Source of the DNA: Marinospirillum insulare DSM 21763
GTDB taxonomy: Bacteria; Pseudomonadota; Gammaproteobacteria; Pseudomonadales; Halomonadaceae
Direction of reading: 5' to 3'
Length of the DNA stretch: 64,000 bases
Assembly: GCF_000686905.1 (NCBI RefSeq)
Contig: NZ_JMLW01000009.1
Coordinates: forward strand, 1-64,000
Below are positions 36,444 through 46,180 of this stretch, piece by piece. The notes under the pieces are model-generated. The model saw only the letters and a list, made by a program, of their open reading frames with translations. It had not been told where the DNA came from and ran no database searches. Each line of letters opens with the position of its first letter. Position 1 is the first letter of the stretch. The translations under genes were made by a program, and so were the position numbers.

Positions 36444-39400
36444 TGCGTAAGCTTGCTTATGGATTGATTACAACCCTCACTAGTTTGCTAGTAACCCTCT
36501 TAGCCCTAGTGGCTTGGTTAGCTTTTACTAGCTCGGGTGGCCAGTGGCTAGTAGGGCAGCTACCCGGCTTAAAAGTGAATGGCTTTCAAGGGCAGTTAGC
36601 CAACCAGTGGCAAGCAGAGCGTGTTGAATGGCAAAACACTCAGCTTAAATTGGTTTTAGAGAAGCTAAGCTTTAGTTGGCAGGTGAGTTGTTTAACTGAT
36701 AGAAAAGTCTGCTTAAACAAGCTACAGCTAGCTAGGGTTGAAATAACCACTCATACTCAGCAGCCAGCAGAGCCAGGTGTTGATTTTAACTGGCAAGATT
36801 TGCGTTTGGCTGACCTAAGCCTTCCCGAGTTGAGCCTTCCTCAGCTGAATTTACTAGAGCTTACTCAACTTAAAGGCCTAGAAATAAACCAGCTAGGTAT
36901 AGAAAGTTTGGTTATTAATAATCAACAACAACTCAGCCAATTAAAGCTAGCTGCTAACTGGCAAGCTGAAAAAATTAATATTCAATCTTTAGAAATAGCT
37001 AGTCCCTGGTTTAGTAAATGGCTAAGTAAAGGGTCAAGTAAAAGGCTAAGCAAAAGGTTAGGTAAAGCTATAAAAGAAAGTCCTGATCAGCCAGCCAAGG
37101 TTAGGTTAACCGGTTGGCTAGCAACCCAAAATAACTGGCCATTGAAGCTAAATTTAGCCAGCCAGTTGAGTGACTACCCCTTGCAGCTGGCGCTGGCGGG
37201 TGACTTAGAGAAACTACAAATACAAACCACCTTAAACCTTTCAAACTTAAGCCTTTCAAACCTAGAAGAAGATGCCTCAATTAACCTAAAAGGTTGGGTT
37301 AACCTGCTGAACACCAAGGCACCGCTAAATTTAAACCTGAGTTGGCAAAACCTTAACCCTAGTCAAACTTACTCAGAATTAATGAATGGCCTAGAAGATT
37401 TACAATTAAAAACAGGCCAGCTAAACCTAACCGGTAATCTAAAAAAAGGCTGGCAACTAGCCCTTGATAGTCAACAAACTGTAAATCACCAACCCGTGAG
37501 TTTAAGTTTGGCAGCCAATATCAGCTGGCAAGCCTTAGCTTTAGAAGAGCTATACCTCAATTGGGCTGGTGAACACTGGTTAAAGGCAAAGTTTAATTTA
37601 GTGGAGTTAAAGCCAAAAGAGTTGAGCCTAGATGGAGAAATAGCGGGGCAGCTAAAAGATGAATTACTGAGTGATTTAGCCTTTGCTACTAACTTTAGTG
37701 GCTTTTTAGATACAGCGAGTCTTAACAACAGCGACTTAAAAAATAACAGCAACTCAAAAGACAACAGCAGCCAAAATAGCCAAAAAATTAATTACCAATT
37801 TAATTTAGATGACCTAGTCATATCCACCAAGCAAGAAAGCTTAGCTTTGGCGCTCAATCTAAATTCTGAAACCTGGCAAGCAGAAACCAAACTAGAGCTA
37901 GCTAACCTTAGCAATTTAGCGCAAACGCTTCTTAAAAGGCTTAAGCCTCACCAAGCAGAAGCACTAATTGCCAACGACCCTTTAGCTGGTGATTTAAAGC
38001 TAAATGCCAGCCTAAGCTTGCCAGCCTTGCCTTTAACAACACAAGCAGACTTACAGCAAGTTTTGTCGCGAGTGGACCAGGGGCAGTATCACCTAGAATT
38101 AGTATCTAATGAATTAAGCTATGCTGCTAACCAGCTAACCAATACCGATTTAAACTTTAGCTACCTAGATAAGCAATCTAATCTAACCCTGACTAGCCAG
38201 CAGCTAAACCTTGCCACAGATAATACAGATAATACAGATACCAACAGTGAAGTTTTACTGGAGGCAATCAAAATAAGCCTTGCAGGCTTAGTGAGTAATC
38301 ACCAGTTGAGCGCTGCTTTGCAGTTGAATAAGCAGCCTTTACAGCTGAGTCTTCAAGGTGGACTAGACCTAGAAGATCCACTAGGAGTGAATTGGCACTA
38401 CACTTTAGCTGAGGTATCAACAGAGCTAATTAAGCCTTGGTTGCCACCAGACTTACGTTGGCAAGATAAAATTACCGGTGAACTGCAAGGCCAGTGGCAC
38501 AACCAGCAGCTTAGCAGCCGGTTAGACTTATACTCTGGCCCGGGAGAATTAGCCGTTAAGCTAGAAGACAAGCTGAATGAAACCTTTAGCTGGGTTCCCT
38601 TAACCTACCACCTTTTAAACCTAAGCTTTGAGTTAGAAAATGAAAGCTTGGTCACCCGCTTAACGCTTGATGGCGACCAACTAGGCTATTTAAACAGCCA
38701 AGTGGCTATTAATTTAAAGCCAGATGCAAGCAGCAATACAAGAAAAATTAAAGGCCATTATCAACTGGAAGGTTTGCAGATTCAGGCTTTCTCACCTTTT
38801 GTTAACCTAGATGAACTTAAAGGTAGGATTAAGGGGCAAGGAGAAATTCGAGGGCATCTTTTAGCACCAGAGTTGTGGGGTAATTTACAGCTAGAAGAAG
38901 TGGTAGCTGTTAATTCACGTTGGCCAGTCACCTTGCAGCGTTTAGATGGTGAGTTATTGCTGCAAGGCGAACAACTAAGTTTAACGGCTGACTTTTCTAC
39001 AGGTGAAGGGGGGGATGGTCAGTTAAAGGGAGAGTTGCTTTGGCAGCCAAATTTATCAGCAGCTTTAAACTTAACTGGTGAAGCCTTCCAAGTTAGGGTG
39101 GAGCCTTGGGCAAATTTACAGGTAACGCCAGACCTCAACTTTAGCTATCAACAAGAAACCCTAAGCCTAGCAGGAAAAATAAAAATACCTAGTGGGGCTA
39201 TTAGCGTGAAGCAACTACCTAAACAAGCCATTAAAGTTTCAGATGATGCGCAAGTTTTAGGCAGAGAACAGGCAGCTAAACAAGCACCTAACTTGAATTT
39301 AGATATAGAGCTACAGTTAGGTAATAGCCAAGAACCCGATAAACCACCTTTAAGCTTAGAGGCCCTGGGCTTAAATGCTGAAATTCAAGGCAGGCTTAAG

Positions 39401-39994
39401 CTAGGTAACGAACTGCAAACTCGAGGTGAGCTAGCCCTAATTAAAGGGGTTTATCAGTCTTGGGGGCAAGATTTAAAATTAAGAAAAGCCCGTTTAAATT
39501 TTGCTGGGCCAGTTAGCCAGCCATTTTTAGACCTAGAAGCTGTGCGAGAAGTGCAAGATATTACTGTGGGCATTCGCATCACAGGACGAGTTGACCATCC
39601 TGAATCTGAAATTTTTTCAGAGCCTCCTATGGCTAATGAGCAGGCTTTATCTTGGCTGATTTTAGGTCGCCCATTAAAAACGGAAAAAGATGAAAATACG
39701 CTCAATGCTGCTGCTATTTCCTATGGTTTAAAACAAGCTTCAGGCGTAACAGAACGCCTAGGTAAAAGTTTAGGTTTAAAAGACTTTCAACTGGTTGCCG
39801 AAGGGGGTGGAAGCGAGGCCAGTGTGGTTGCCTCTGGCTACATTAATGATAAGTTAAGTGTTGGCTATGGCGTTGGGGTTTATGATGAAGTGAGCCGCTT
39901 TGTGGTGCGCTACGAGCTTTCACGCCAGGTTTATATTGAGGCAGCTAGCGCTTTAGCCAGCTCCCTCGATATTTTTTGGCGCTTAAATTTTTAG
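36440..39994 (+). CDS. tamB: Translocation and assembly module inner-membrane protein TamB
   Basis: Very long AsmA-like protein, anchored in the inner membrane and spanning the periplasm as a beta-taco groove; thought to help move phospholipids and fold outer-membrane proteins with TamA. One N-terminal membrane helix (about residues 8-30) is followed by over 1000 residues rich in Leu, Asn, Gln and Ser with repeating beta strands, then the C-terminal DUF490 domain (about 850-1184, with LDLEAVREVQDITVGIRI-type and SWLILGRPL motifs). Length 1184 compares with 1259 in E. coli. Two low-complexity patches are odd: KGSSKRLSKRLGKA near residue 200 and an Asn/Ser-rich run near 430. Confidence 0.93.
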   Translation: MMRKLAYGLITTLTSLLVTLLALVAWLAFTSSGGQWLVGQLPGLKVNGFQGQLANQWQAERVEWQNTQLKLVLEKLSFSWQVSCLTDRKVCLNKLQLARVEITTHTQQPAEPGVDFNWQDLRLADLSLPELSLPQLNLLELTQLKGLEINQLGIESLVINNQQQLSQLKLAANWQAEKINIQSLEIASPWFSKWLSKGSSKRLSKRLGKAIKESPDQPAKVRLTGWLATQNNWPLKLNLASQLSDYPLQLALAGDLEKLQIQTTLNLSNLSLSNLEEDASINLKGWVNLLNTKAPLNLNLSWQNLNPSQTYSELMNGLEDLQLKTGQLNLTGNLKKGWQLALDSQQTVNHQPVSLSLAANISWQALALEELYLNWAGEHWLKAKFNLVELKPKELSLDGEIAGQLKDELLSDLAFATNFSGFLDTASLNNSDLKNNSNSKDNSSQNSQKINYQFNLDDLVISTKQESLALALNLNSETWQAETKLELANLSNLAQTLLKRLKPHQAEALIANDPLAGDLKLNASLSLPALPLTTQADLQQVLSRVDQGQYHLELVSNELSYAANQLTNTDLNFSYLDKQSNLTLTSQQLNLATDNTDNTDTNSEVLLEAIKISLAGLVSNHQLSAALQLNKQPLQLSLQGGLDLEDPLGVNWHYTLAEVSTELIKPWLPPDLRWQDKITGELQGQWHNQQLSSRLDLYSGPGELAVKLEDKLNETFSWVPLTYHLLNLSFELENESLVTRLTLDGDQLGYLNSQVAINLKPDASSNTRKIKGHYQLEGLQIQAFSPFVNLDELKGRIKGQGEIRGHLLAPELWGNLQLEEVVAVNSRWPVTLQRLDGELLLQGEQLSLTADFSTGEGGDGQLKGELLWQPNLSAALNLTGEAFQVRVEPWANLQVTPDLNFSYQQETLSLAGKIKIPSGAISVKQLPKQAIKVSDDAQVLGREQAAKQAPNLNLDIELQLGNSQEPDKPPLSLEALGLNAEIQGRLKLGNELQTRGELALIKGVYQSWGQDLKLRKARLNFAGPVSQPFLDLEAVREVQDITVGIRITGRVDHPESEIFSEPPMANEQALSWLILGRPLKTEKDENTLNAAAISYGLKQASGVTERLGKSLGLKDFQLVAEGGGSEASVVASGYINDKLSVGYGVGVYDEVSRFVVRYELSRQVYIEAASALASSLDIFWRLNF

Positions 39995-40022
39995 TGGGTT
40001 TAACCATTTAGCAGGTTTTACT

Positions 40023-41519
40023 TTAAAGATTGTCTAAGCCTCGTTCAGCCATAGCCACTGCCCTAAAAATAGCTCGGCCTTTATTTAAAGTTTCTTCCCA
40101 TTCCATTTGCGGAATAGAATCGGCGACTACGCCAGCACCGGCTTGAACATGCAACTGCCCATCTTTTATAACGGCTGTGCGTATCGCTATGGAGGTATCC
40201 ATATTGCCGTACCAGCTTAAATAGCCCACTGCACCACCATAAACTCCACGTTTAACGGGTTCTAATTCATCTAAAATTTCTAAGGCTCTAATTTTAGGTG
40301 CGCCAGATAAAGTGCCAGCAGGAAAAGTTGCTCTTAACACGTCGATTGCACTGAGCTCTGGGCGCAGTTTACCTACCACGTTAGACACTATGTGCATAAC
40401 ATGCGAATAGCGCTCTATAGCCATGCTGGCGGTTACTTCCACACTACCAGTTTGTGCAATACGGCCAACATCGTTGCGTCCTAAATCGATCAGCATTAAA
40501 TGTTCTGCTATTTCTTTAGGGTCAGCTAAAAGTTCTTTTTCTAAAGCCAGGTCTTCTTCAGGTGTTGTGCCGCGCTTACGCGTGCCAGCTATAGGGCGCA
40601 CTGTTACTTCACCTTCTTCTAAACGAGCTAGAATCTCAGGGGAAGAACCCACAACTTGAAAGGTATCTAGGTGCAAATGAAACATATAAGGCGAAGGGTT
40701 TAAAACCCTTAAAGCACGATAAAGCTCTAAAGATTGCGCTTTATAAGACAGGCTCATACGTTGGGAAACCACGCACTGCATGATATCGCCTGCATGGATA
40801 TAACCTTTTATTTTATCCACAGCGGCTTTAAATGCCGTTTCAGTAAAGCCCGATTCAAAGTCACTTTCTTTGACGGGTTCACGACCCGTACCCGGGCTAG
40901 TGGTATTTAAAGTCGCTGTACGCAATTTGACTTCAAGTAACTCTAATTTTTGCTGAGCTTTTTCTAAGGCATTATCTTCAGCAGGGTTGGCATGGGTAAT
41001 TAAGGACAATTTACCTGAGAGGTTATCGAACACCACGACATCCTCAGAAACCATTAAAAGAATATCGGGTACTTTTAATGGGTCTGCCATACGAGCTGCA
41101 GCTTCAGGGTTATTTAGGCTCGGCTCAATGTAGCGAATGGTGTCATGCCCAAAGTAGCCCACCAGCCCACCGGTAAAGCGTGGCAAGTTAGGCAAAGGTG
41201 CAACCTTATACTGAGCTTGGAAAGCTTCAATAGTGGCCAGTGGATTAGCGACTGTCTCGCTACTGATCAGCTGATTATTTCTAAATAATTTAAAATCGTA
41301 GCCATCTACTTCAAGGCGTTCATTAGAAGGCAGACCAATAATGGAATAGCGACCCCATTTCTCACCCCCCTGAACTGACTCAAGCAAATAACTGTAGGGC
41401 TGTTGTGCTAACTTCATATAGGTAGAAAGCGGCGTATCTAAGTCAGCCAAAACCTCACGGCTAACAGGAATACGGTTGTAGCCTTCAGTGCTTAGGGCTG
41501 CAAATTGTTCAGGGGTCAT
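40023..41519 (-). CDS. trpE: Anthranilate synthase component I
   Basis: Makes anthranilate from chorismate with TrpG, the first step of tryptophan synthesis. The 498-residue product has the N-terminal feedback-site region ([15 protein letters not shown]), [22 protein letters not shown], and [11 protein letters not shown] in the chorismate site. It follows rpe by only 2 bases, so they share a transcript. In Pseudomonas gph lies between rpe and trpE; it is missing here. No leader peptide or attenuator was seen. trpG is not in the window. Confidence 0.95.
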   Translation of the reverse strand: MTPEQFAALSTEGYNRIPVSREVLADLDTPLSTYMKLAQQPYSYLLESVQGGEKWGRYSIIGLPSNERLEVDGYDFKLFRNNQLISSETVANPLATIEAFQAQYKVAPLPNLPRFTGGLVGYFGHDTIRYIEPSLNNPEAAARMADPLKVPDILLMVSEDVVVFDNLSGKLSLITHANPAEDNALEKAQQKLELLEVKLRTATLNTTSPGTGREPVKESDFESGFTETAFKAAVDKIKGYIHAGDIMQCVVSQRMSLSYKAQSLELYRALRVLNPSPYMFHLHLDTFQVVGSSPEILARLEEGEVTVRPIAGTRKRGTTPEEDLALEKELLADPKEIAEHLMLIDLGRNDVGRIAQTGSVEVTASMAIERYSHVMHIVSNVVGKLRPELSAIDVLRATFPAGTLSGAPKIRALEILDELEPVKRGVYGGAVGYLSWYGNMDTSIAIRTAVIKDGQLHVQAGAGVVADSIPQMEWEETLNKGRAIFRAVAMAERGLDNL

Positions 41520-41521
41520 GC

Positions 41522-42220
41522 TTAAATTCCTTTAAGTTCTTCTCTCAGTGCTTTAATCACTGAGTCATAACGGTTAGGGTCTTCAGCTTGGGCAGCGCCA
41601 AAAATAGCGGAACCAGCTACAAAAGCATTGGCACCAGCGGCGGCAATTTCAGCAATATTATTTACGCCAACACCACCATCAACTTCAAGTTTTATGGGGC
41701 GTTCACTAGCAATAATACGCGCTCTTGCTTCACGCAGTTTTTGTAGGGTTTGCGGGATAAACTTTTGCCCACCAAAGCCAGGGTTCACACTCATTAGTAG
41801 AATTATATCTAATCGATCCATGACATAATCCATTAGGTTCAAAGGTGTTGCAGGGTTAAATACTAAACCAGCCTTGCAGCCACCATCACGAATCATTTGT
41901 AAGCTGCGGTCGATATGCTCAGAAGCTTCAGGGTGAAAAGTAATGCTAGTAGCACCCGCTTCAATAAAGTCACCTATCATACGATCAACCGGCTTAACCA
42001 TAAGGTGTACATCTATTGGTGCGGTAACACCATGGTCTCTCAGTGATTTACACACCATTGGGCCAAGGGTTAAGTTAGGTACATAGTGATTATCCATCAC
42101 ATCAAAGTGAACCCAGTCTGCACCAGAAGCGAGTACTTTATCGACTTCTTCACCCAAGCAGGCAAAGTTAGCAGAAAGAATGGAAGGGGCAATAATAAAG
42201 TCAGAAGTATTGGCAGACAT
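41522..42220 (-). CDS. rpe: Ribulose-phosphate 3-epimerase
   Basis: Interconverts ribulose 5-phosphate and xylulose 5-phosphate in the pentose phosphate pathway. TIM-barrel motifs with metal ligands: [48 protein letters not shown]. Length 232 is typical. First gene of the rpe-trpE unit and divergent from the DUF3530 gene. Confidence 0.96.
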   Translation of the reverse strand: MSANTSDFIIAPSILSANFACLGEEVDKVLASGADWVHFDVMDNHYVPNLTLGPMVCKSLRDHGVTAPIDVHLMVKPVDRMIGDFIEAGATSITFHPEASEHIDRSLQMIRDGGCKAGLVFNPATPLNLMDYVMDRLDIILLMSVNPGFGGQKFIPQTLQKLREARARIIASERPIKLEVDGGVGVNNIAEIAAAGANAFVAGSAIFGAAQAEDPNRYDSVIKALREELKGI

Positions 42221-42373
42221 AGTAAGTTTGTGTCTCTATTAAGAAGTATTTAGAAGCCTTTAGGCATTTTAAGGCATTCAGCCAAGTTGTGCAGCTTTGT
42301 TACATCTTTACAGGGGTTGCCGTGTGTAGCAACATTGGTACCGCAGAATTAAGTGATCAAGGATATTATTCAA

Positions 42374-43378
42374 GTGAAAAGATTAACCTTTCTTACCTTA
42401 TTGGCTTTTACACATCTAGCTTTTATTAGCCTAGCTCAGGCAGCTGATACCCCTTTTGGCTTGGATGATGAAGAAGAGCAAGAGGTTAAAGTCGAGCGTG
42501 CTAACCCAGACCCCATGGGCGAAATGCTTGCCGCCTTGGTAAAAGAATTACCCGCTGAAGAAGTGGTTAACCTAACTTTAAATGATGAAGAAACATTTTT
42601 AGCTTTAGAGAGGGCAGCACTTAGCTTTAAACCTAAAGGACAGGTGTTAATGCTACCCGGCGACAGGCAACACCCTAATTGGCCGCAAGGTATCGCGCCC
42701 TTAAGGCAGGTTTTACCTGAATACGGTTGGACTACCCTCGCTATTTCTTTACCCATTTATAAAAGTGCAGGGGTTGCTAAAAGAACGCTAGGGCCTGGTC
42801 CTTTGCTTGGTTATATCAGTAAAAGCAGCGAACCTGCTAAAAGTTCAGAAAAGTCTGATCCAGATACAGGGGCCGATGTAGGCTTTTTAGGTGGCGATGA
42901 AGATGAGCAAGAAGAAGTGGTGGTTGAGGTTGTTGATCCAGTCGAAGCGCTGAATGCACACCGAGCTTTAATAGAAGCGCGCTTGCAAGCGGCTTTGCAG
43001 CATTTAGGCAACCAGGGTAAGCAAGTTTTGGTTTTGCAGGGAGAAAGTATTTATTGGTTACAGCCTTGGCTTAAAACAGACAAGCTTCCAAAAAAATCAC
43101 CACTTATTTTACTTTATGTTGAAGCCCCTGCTGGTGCCGATTCTGTAAGTTTTGCCGAGCTTATTAAACACCTAGGTAATCGCCCTATCTTAGATATTTA
43201 TGCAGGGCAGAACACCTTGCAAGCCAGTTGGGCAGCCGAGCGTAAAGCTGCTTATTTAAGGGCGGGTAATAAGCAAGCAGTGCAAATGGCTGTTAAAGTG
43301 CCCGTGAGTAGCAGTGATGGCACGGATAGCCGCTGGTTAACGCAAAGAGTTGAAGGTTGGTTAAGGGGGCTTAGATAG
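42374..43378 (+). CDS. Exported DUF3530 family protein
   Basis: Periplasmic protein of unknown function. A signal peptide (about residues 1-24, ending SLAQAAD) is followed by an acidic segment, then the DUF3530 alpha/beta-hydrolase-like region (VLMLPGDRQHPNWPQGI, YGWTTLAISLP). A disordered acidic insert of about 50 residues (about 145-195, rich in Ser, Asp, Glu) interrupts the fold. No clear nucleophile-Ser-Gly motif like GxSxG is visible; the nearest is LQGES. I chose GTG 42374, which has AAGGA about 10 bases upstream; GTG 42353 has none. Confidence 0.72.
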   Translation: MKRLTFLTLLAFTHLAFISLAQAADTPFGLDDEEEQEVKVERANPDPMGEMLAALVKELPAEEVVNLTLNDEETFLALERAALSFKPKGQVLMLPGDRQHPNWPQGIAPLRQVLPEYGWTTLAISLPIYKSAGVAKRTLGPGPLLGYISKSSEPAKSSEKSDPDTGADVGFLGGDEDEQEEVVVEVVDPVEALNAHRALIEARLQAALQHLGNQGKQVLVLQGESIYWLQPWLKTDKLPKKSPLILLYVEAPAGADSVSFAELIKHLGNRPILDIYAGQNTLQASWAAERKAAYLRAGNKQAVQMAVKVPVSSSDGTDSRWLTQRVEGWLRGLR

Positions 43379-43388
43379 TTACAGCTTT

Positions 43389-44237
43389 TTAGAGTCCTCG
43401 TGCCTTTTTTAAAAGCCCATAGGCATGCTGTATTTCTTGGGCTCTTTCTTTACCCTTTTCTAAAGCTAGGTCTGTAATGCCTTGCGCCATTAACTTATCT
43501 GGGTGGTGCAAGCTCATAAGCTTACGGTAGCTGAGTTTTATCTCTTCAGGTTTAGCGTCACTATTAATACCTAAAGTGCGATAAGCCGCTAATAAAGCAG
43601 GCTCGCTAGCAGACTTATCTTGTTGGTAGGTTTGTTGTGTTTTATAGCCTTTTTGCATGCGTGTACGTTGATGCAAGCGATCAGCCTCTACTTGGCTAAT
43701 ATTAAGCAAAGCTAAAAAAGAGTAGATCACCCTGATTTGGTTTTCGCTAGCAGGGCCGCCTGCATAAGCAATATTAAAAAGCTGATCTACAAAATCTAAA
43801 CGCCTAGCTTTTTTATTTGCATAGCGTGTACGCAGTAACTCAAGTTTGGAGTCAATTTGGTCAGTCGCCAGTTTGCCTTCGTTAAAGCGGGCGATAGCCA
43901 GGGCTCTTTCTTGAGGCTTTAGCTTCATGCGTTTGAATACAGCCTCAGCAGCGGCTATTTCTTGTGGTGATATACGACCATTTTGCTTGGCGACATAACC
44001 TAGGCAAAGAAACAAAGTATCACGGTAAATCAGCTCACTAGACTTAGGTAAGCTCATGCGCGGCAAGCGCTTTAAGGAATTTATTAAAAGAGTGAAGATG
44101 GAGTGACGATGAAAGTCAAAGCTGTGCCCAAGTATAATGCCCAGTGCTGCACCTGCCCAACCTCCAAGCATAAAACCTAGTAAAAAACCAACCGCCTTAC
44201 CTGCAAAGTGAGGTAGCTTTAGCCTTCTTAACTTCAT
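43389..44237 (-). CDS. djlA: Co-chaperone DjlA
   Basis: Membrane-anchored J-domain protein that stimulates DnaK and, in E. coli, influences the Rcs stress pathway. An N-terminal Gly-rich membrane helix (about residues 12-38, GKAVGFLLGFMLGGWAGAALG) is followed by a TerB-like helical domain (about 65-185) and a C-terminal J domain with HPD (SLHHPDKLM). Length 282 is typical of DjlA. It lies 7 bases after the murU stop and is probably in the amgK-murU-djlA unit. Confidence 0.93.
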   Translation of the reverse strand: MKLRRLKLPHFAGKAVGFLLGFMLGGWAGAALGIILGHSFDFHRHSIFTLLINSLKRLPRMSLPKSSELIYRDTLFLCLGYVAKQNGRISPQEIAAAEAVFKRMKLKPQERALAIARFNEGKLATDQIDSKLELLRTRYANKKARRLDFVDQLFNIAYAGGPASENQIRVIYSFLALLNISQVEADRLHQRTRMQKGYKTQQTYQQDKSASEPALLAAYRTLGINSDAKPEEIKLSYRKLMSLHHPDKLMAQGITDLALEKGKERAQEIQHAYGLLKKARGL

Positions 44238-44244
44238 AATACTT

Positions 44245-45000
44245 TTATTCCCTTGCTAGCCTTGTTTTCTCTGTTTGTTCTATTATTTTCTTTGCTAAAC
44301 GTGCATTCAGTTCAGTTAAACGCTCGGGTGTACCCACATCTACCCAATGGCTCGTTAAAACTGCTGCATTTGCCTTTTGCTCATCAATCATTAAACGCAG
44401 CAAAGGCGATAAAATAAAAGCGTCACCTACTTGGTGCTGGTGCTGATAGGCTGCATAAAGCCAGCTTTCATCTAGCAGGGCAGGATTAATGCGACTGACC
44501 CCTGCAAATGTTTTACTTTGCATTCCAGCCCTAGGCTGATTAGCTAAACTGCCTGAATCTTCTGCAAAGAAAAAGTCCCCTTGAGGGTTGTGTTCAGGGT
44601 TATCCACTAAGAGCATAAATAGCAGCTCATCTTGAGTAGCAGGTGGCAAGTGGGGTAATTCACTGATCCAAAGGTCACCGTTAATTAGCAAAAAAGGCTC
44701 TTCACCTAATAACTCTTTAGCTTTTAGTAAGCCTCCACCTGTTTCTAAGGGAGTGTTTTCAACTGAGTAGCTAACCTCTAAACCCCAAGCAGAGCCCTCT
44801 TGAACTGCATCAATAATTTGTTGGCCTAAATAACTAACATTAATAACAACCTGTTTAATGCCTTGGGCAGCTAGGTTTTCTAAATGCCAAAAAATAAGTG
44901 GTTTGCCTGCTACTTTTAGTAGGGGTTTAGGTGTGTGCAGGGTGAGTGGCTGCATACGTTTGCCTTCGCCTGCTGCAAAAATCATAGCCTTGTTAGTCAT
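44245..45000 (-). CDS. murU: N-acetylmuramate alpha-1-phosphate uridylyltransferase
   Basis: Cell-wall recycling enzyme: joins UTP to MurNAc-1-phosphate to give UDP-MurNAc, bypassing de novo synthesis. Nucleotidyltransferase motifs: MIFAAGEGKRMQPLT, PKPLLKVAGKPLI, ETGGGLLKA, LLINGDLW, HWVDVGTPERL. I chose ATG 45000, giving 251 residues that begin like the family; the frame upstream lies inside amgK. It overlaps amgK by 8 bases (ATGACTAA). The pair is known to underlie intrinsic fosfomycin tolerance in Pseudomonas. Confidence 0.92.
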   Translation of the reverse strand: MTNKAMIFAAGEGKRMQPLTLHTPKPLLKVAGKPLIFWHLENLAAQGIKQVVINVSYLGQQIIDAVQEGSAWGLEVSYSVENTPLETGGGLLKAKELLGEEPFLLINGDLWISELPHLPPATQDELLFMLLVDNPEHNPQGDFFFAEDSGSLANQPRAGMQSKTFAGVSRINPALLDESWLYAAYQHQHQVGDAFILSPLLRLMIDEQKANAAVLTSHWVDVGTPERLTELNARLAKKIIEQTEKTRLARE

Positions 45001-46069
45001 GATTAGGCTGCTGTAAGTTGTTGCCTTGCTGTAAATAGGCATTGAAACTAGGGATAACCAGTTCACTTAACCAAGTTTGTATATCGGCAAAATCTGCATA
45101 ATTTTGAGTTGCCCTAAGCAAATGCTGCAAGGTGAGTGGAATATCTTGTAAATAATTTGGCTTAGCATCACGCAGAGCTAGGCGTGAAAAAATGCCTGCA
45201 ACTTTTAAATGGCGATGGATACCCATCCAATCAAACCAACGCTTAAATTCAGCCAAGCTTACAGGAGTCGCTTGTTGGCAGTAGGCTCGATGAAAATAGG
45301 CAAGCCAAGCCTGCTGAGTTTGTTCTGGCCAATCTAGGTAGCAGTCTCTAATAAGAGAAACAGCATCGTAAGTACAAGGGCCATAAACAGCATCTTGAAA
45401 ATCAATAATGCCGAGTTGATTTAAACCTAAAACCATAAGGTTGCGTGAGTGGTAATCGCGGTGAACCGTTACTTGAGGTTGCTCTAAAGCAGAAACAATA
45501 AGGCTTTGCTTAAATGCCGCCCAGTTTTTAGGAAGGCTAGTTTTAGGTAGCTCAAGCAAACCTTGGTAGAACCAATCGTCAAATAAATTTAACTCTTGGG
45601 TTAAAAGCTCTTTCGAGTAGTCTGGCAGTGGGTGGTCATTTGTTGCTGTTTTGGCTAGTTGTTGAATAGCCGTTAGTTGGTTTAAAGCTTGGTGATAAAG
45701 GGTATCTACTTCAGATGTGGGTAGCTGGGTTACCTGCTGCATAAATTGCAGATCACCAAAGTCTTCAAGTAGGGCAGTGCCTAGCTGCAGGTCATAGGCA
45801 AGAACTTGAGGAACTTTAATACCCTGCTGGCGCCAGGCCTTAGCTAAACTAATAAAGCTATGTGAACTTTCTTTTTCAGGCGGCGCATCCATTAAAATCA
45901 TACTCTTGCCCCTGGTGTTTTGCTCGGCAGCTACACGATAGTAACTACGAAAGCTTGCATCCCCCGCTACAATGCTAAGTTCAGCATCAGGGTTGGTTAA
46001 CCAAGGCTTTAACCAAGCTCTAATAGCGAGTGAACGATCTGTTTTTGTGGATGTCTGGTTAAGGCTCAT
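44993..46069 (-). CDS. amgK: N-acetylmuramate/N-acetylglucosamine kinase
   Basis: Phosphorylates MurNAc (and GlcNAc) at C1 for MurU. Aminoglycoside phosphotransferase fold: substrate region GDASFRSYYRV, kinase catalytic loop VHRDYHSRNLMV (His-Arg-Asp and Asn), and metal site GIIDFQDAVYGP. I chose ATG 46069 (358 residues, MSLNQTSTK...); upstream the frame begins at TTG 46117 with no ribosome site. Divergent from lptD, as in Pseudomonas. Confidence 0.9.
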   Translation of the reverse strand: MSLNQTSTKTDRSLAIRAWLKPWLTNPDAELSIVAGDASFRSYYRVAAEQNTRGKSMILMDAPPEKESSHSFISLAKAWRQQGIKVPQVLAYDLQLGTALLEDFGDLQFMQQVTQLPTSEVDTLYHQALNQLTAIQQLAKTATNDHPLPDYSKELLTQELNLFDDWFYQGLLELPKTSLPKNWAAFKQSLIVSALEQPQVTVHRDYHSRNLMVLGLNQLGIIDFQDAVYGPCTYDAVSLIRDCYLDWPEQTQQAWLAYFHRAYCQQATPVSLAEFKRWFDWMGIHRHLKVAGIFSRLALRDAKPNYLQDIPLTLQHLLRATQNYADFADIQTWLSELVIPSFNAYLQQGNNLQQPNHD

Positions 46070-46082
46070 AATAGTTTTAGTC

Positions 46083-46111
46083 GTGGCAGTGGCAAGTAGA
46101 TTAGCTATAAT
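46083..46111 (+). promoter_or_regulatory. Candidate promoter of the lptD operon
   Basis: GTGGCA (46083-46088), 17-base spacer, perfect TATAAT (46106-46111), ending 70 bases before the lptD start. It lies between the divergent amgK and lptD genes. No sigma-E promoter was recognised. Confidence 0.5.
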
Positions 46112-46180
46112 ACGCAATTTTGCGGACTTTAGCAGGTTAGTGCAGCCTGCTAGCTTAGTCCTTTTGCTCTGGAGTGGTGC

